Shown piece after piece: positions 61,779-64,000 of a stretch of DNA of 64,000 nucleotides. The position numbers were made by a program, and so were the translations under genes. The DNA is from Rhodococcus pyridinivorans. GTDB taxonomy: Bacteria > Actinomycetota > Actinomycetes > Mycobacteriales > Mycobacteriaceae. Below the pieces are notes generated by a model. The model did not search any database, was not told the origin of the DNA, and saw only the letters and a program-made list of their open reading frames with translations. Numbering within the stretch: the stretch's first letter is position 1; each line of letters begins with the position of its first letter. Where the stretch lies: contig NZ_FNRX01000002.1 in assembly GCF_900105195.1 (NCBI RefSeq), positions 2,604,001-2,668,000 of the forward strand. The letters are read 5' to 3'.

Positions 61779-63938
61779 ATGGCGTTCGCAAGTGAGCATC
61801 CCGTCGTCGCACACTCCGAGTTCCGGCCGGTGGGTGAGATCGAGCGCACCGAGGCCCGTTTCGAGGTCGTCAGCGAGTACGAACCGGCCGGCGATCAGCC
61901 GGCCGCCATCGACGAGCTCGAGCGCCGGCTGAGGGCGGGGGAGAAGGACGTCGTCCTGCTCGGTGCCACCGGTACCGGCAAGTCCGCCACCACCGCGTGG
62001 CTCATCGAACGCGTCCAGCGACCCACCCTCGTGATGGCGCCCAACAAGACCCTGGCCGCGCAGCTCGCCAACGAGCTGCGAGACATGTTGCCCAACAACG
62101 CAGTCGAGTACTTCGTCTCGTACTACGACTACTACCAACCCGAGGCGTACATCGCGCAGACCGACACCTACATCGAGAAGGACTCGTCGATCAACGACGA
62201 CGTCGAGCGGCTGCGGCACTCCGCCACCTCGTCGCTGCTGTCCCGCCGCGACGTCGTGGTGGTCGCGTCCGTCTCGTGCATCTACGGTCTCGGTACCCCG
62301 CAGTCCTATCTCGACCGGTCCATCCAGCTCGAGGTCGGTGTGGAGGTGCCGCGCGACGCGCTGCTGCGCCTGCTCGTCGACGTCCAGTACGCCCGCAACG
62401 ACATGGCGTTCACCCGCGGATCGTTCCGCGTCAAGGGCGACACCGTCGACATCATCCCCGCCTACGAGGAACTCGCCGTGCGGATCGAGTTCTTCGGCGA
62501 CGAGATCGACGCGCTGTACTACCTGCATCCGCTCACCGGCGACGTCGTGCGCAAGGTCGACTCCCTGCGCATCTTCCCGGCCACCCACTACGTCGCCGGT
62601 CCCGAGCGCATGGAACGCGCCGTCGCGAGCATCGAGGCCGAGCTCGAGGAGCGCCTGGCCGATCTGGAGAACCGCGGCAAGCTGCTCGAGGCGCAGCGTC
62701 TGCGCATGCGCACCCAGTACGACATCGAGATGATCCGGCAGGTCGGCTTCTGCTCCGGCATCGAGAACTACTCCCGCCACATCGACGGGCGCCCCGCCGG
62801 ATCCGCGCCCGCGACGCTCATCGATTACTTCCCGGAGGACTTCCTCCTGGTCATCGACGAGTCGCACGTCACCGTGCCGCAGATCGGTGCGATGTACGAG
62901 GGCGACATGTCGCGCAAGCGCAACCTCGTCGACTTCGGTTTCCGTCTCCCGTCGGCGGTCGACAACCGGCCACTGACCTGGGAGGAGTTCGCCGCCCGCA
63001 TCGGGCAGACGGTCTACCTGTCGGCCACCCCCGGCCCGTACGAGCTCGGACAGACAGGTGGCGAGTTCGTCGAGCAGGTCATCCGGCCCACCGGCCTCGT
63101 CGACCCGCAGGTCGTCGTCAAGCCCACCAAGGGGCAGATCGACGATCTCGTGCACGAGATCCGCGAACGTGCCGAGCGCGACGAACGCGTCCTCGTCACC
63201 ACCCTCACCAAGAAGATGGCCGAGGACCTCACCGACTACCTGCTCGAACTCGGTATCCGGGTGCGCTATCTGCACTCCGACATCGACACCCTGCGCCGCG
63301 TCGAACTGCTGCGACAACTGCGCCTGGGCGAATACGACGTGCTCGTCGGCATCAACCTGCTCCGCGAGGGTCTCGACCTCCCCGAGGTGTCGTTGGTGGC
63401 GATCCTCGACGCCGACAAGGAAGGCTTCCTACGGTCGACGACCTCGCTGATCCAGACCATCGGCCGCGCGGCCCGCAACGTCTCGGGTGAAGTGCACATG
63501 TACGCCGACAAGATCACCGACTCGATGGCGCGGGCCATCGAGGAGACCGAACGGCGGCGCGAGAAGCAGATCGCCTACAACACCGAACACGGTCTCGATC
63601 CGAAGCCGCTGCGCAAGAAGATCGCCGACATCCTCGACCAGGTCTATCAGGAGGCCGAGGACACCGAGGCCGTCGAGGTGGGCGGCTCCGGCCGCAACGC
63701 TTCGCGTGGTCGCCGAGCCCAGGGCGAGTCCGGACGGGCCGTCAGCTCCGGTGTCGTGGAAGGTCGCGACACCTCGACGATGCCGCGCGCCGAGCTCGCC
63801 GATCTCGTGCAGCAGCTCACCGACCAGATGATGCAGGCCGCCCGCGACCTGCAGTTCGAGCTGGCCGCACGGCTTCGCGACGAGATCTCCGATCTGAAGA
63901 AGGAACTGCGCGGGATGGACGCCGCGGGTCTGAAGTAG
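61779..63938 (+). CDS. uvrB: Excinuclease ABC subunit B
   Basis: 719 aa nucleotide excision repair helicase-like protein. Walker A GATGTGKS (about residues 62-69), the tyrosine-rich beta-hairpin [20 protein letters not shown] that clamps damaged DNA, DEAD-like motif VIDESH, motif [23 protein letters not shown] and QTIGRAARN, and a C-terminal UVR domain ([20 protein letters not shown]...LRDEI) that binds UvrC. It verifies lesions delivered by UvrA. ATG at 61779. Confidence 0.97.
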   Translation: MAFASEHPVVAHSEFRPVGEIERTEARFEVVSEYEPAGDQPAAIDELERRLRAGEKDVVLLGATGTGKSATTAWLIERVQRPTLVMAPNKTLAAQLANELRDMLPNNAVEYFVSYYDYYQPEAYIAQTDTYIEKDSSINDDVERLRHSATSSLLSRRDVVVVASVSCIYGLGTPQSYLDRSIQLEVGVEVPRDALLRLLVDVQYARNDMAFTRGSFRVKGDTVDIIPAYEELAVRIEFFGDEIDALYYLHPLTGDVVRKVDSLRIFPATHYVAGPERMERAVASIEAELEERLADLENRGKLLEAQRLRMRTQYDIEMIRQVGFCSGIENYSRHIDGRPAGSAPATLIDYFPEDFLLVIDESHVTVPQIGAMYEGDMSRKRNLVDFGFRLPSAVDNRPLTWEEFAARIGQTVYLSATPGPYELGQTGGEFVEQVIRPTGLVDPQVVVKPTKGQIDDLVHEIRERAERDERVLVTTLTKKMAEDLTDYLLELGIRVRYLHSDIDTLRRVELLRQLRLGEYDVLVGINLLREGLDLPEVSLVAILDADKEGFLRSTTSLIQTIGRAARNVSGEVHMYADKITDSMARAIEETERRREKQIAYNTEHGLDPKPLRKKIADILDQVYQEAEDTEAVEVGGSGRNASRGRRAQGESGRAVSSGVVEGRDTSTMPRAELADLVQQLTDQMMQAARDLQFELAARLRDEISDLKKELRGMDAAGLK

Positions 63939-63983
63939 TCGCCCGGCCCGATCGGCGCCGGCGACTCGGTAGGGTCCACTCCC

Positions 63984-64000
63984 ATGGATCCCTCTTCCGC
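63984..64000 (+). CDS. First codons of the next gene (partial)
   Basis: ATGGATCCCTCTTCCGC starts 8 bases after TAGGGT (63970-63975), the same leaderless layout as polA and uvrB. Only MDPSS is visible before the window ends, so no function can be given. Confidence 0.4.

Noticed and set aside
1-64000. CRISPR arrays, insertion sequences, prophage genes
   Set aside because: I searched by eye for regularly spaced direct repeats, transposase motifs and terminal inverted repeats and saw none; the only tandem repeats are those at 36162 and 58990.

Overview
The window is high-GC actinobacterial DNA. The best fit is Rhodococcus or a close mycolic-acid-containing relative in the Nocardiaceae. Evidence for this: a complete 14-subunit-type nuo operon order; a mycolic-acid/cyclopropane synthase family methyltransferase; a bacterial wax ester synthase/diacylglycerol acyltransferase; an ANTAR response regulator of the PdtaR type; and the order polA - rpsA - coaE/grpB fusion - DUF402 gene - uvrB, which matches M. 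tuberculosis Rv1629-Rv1633 with extra genes inserted. GTG starts and short 'TAnnnT + 6-8 nt + start codon' leaderless promoters are common.

Layout. Positions 1-13.8 kb carry the 3' part of nuoD and nuoE-F-G-H-I-J-K-L-M-N on the plus strand, mostly with 4-bp start/stop overlaps. NuoE and NuoF are one continuous reading frame here. Positions 13.8-18 kb hold msrA, a 48-aa peptide gene, the cyclopropane-synthase-like methyltransferase, a WS/DGAT gene split by an in-frame TGA, and a pore-loop cation channel. Positions 18-25 kb hold PEP synthase, a universal stress protein pseudogene (one stop, two frameshifts), a flavodoxin, a tandem-DUF4389 membrane protein, an FtsK-like protein without a P-loop, and a secreted serine hydrolase. 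Positions 25-33 kb hold a LexA-type repressor, a membrane protein, an unusual short-variable-arm tRNA with a CAA anticodon, pdtaR, and a complete branched-chain amino acid type ABC transporter (livJ on the plus strand, livHMGF on the minus strand). Positions 33-43 kb hold polA, thioredoxin, a GlxA-type AraC regulator, a 2H phosphoesterase, an isocitrate/isopropylmalate-type dehydrogenase, a polar amino acid ABC importer and a SAM methyltransferase. rpsA follows at 43.6-45.0 kb.

Positions 45.2-53.1 kb look like an accessory block between rpsA and coaE: an MFS exporter, a large SARP/BTAD-type ATPase regulator, an FAD-dependent oxidoreductase preceded by an 11-bp inverted repeat at its ribosome binding site, and a secreted lipoprotein. 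Positions 53.1-58.8 kb hold coaE-grpB, a flavin monooxygenase/FMN reductase pair behind a palindromic operator (the reductase is frameshifted), a TetR regulator with a perfect 10-bp inverted-repeat operator on its own promoter, an ECF sigma factor translationally coupled to an acidic 98-aa protein, and a 5'-truncated LuxR-type response regulator. Positions 58.8-64 kb hold a sodium:solute symporter coupled to a 43-aa one-helix protein, a DUF402 gene, uvrB, and the first codons of another gene.

Theme worth noting: at least four genes are broken (WS/DGAT, universal stress protein, FMN reductase, response regulator). The three indels sit in AAA, AAAA and GTGTG stretches, so each could be real decay or a consensus error. 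The two nonsense codons and the truncation are harder to explain by sequencing noise.
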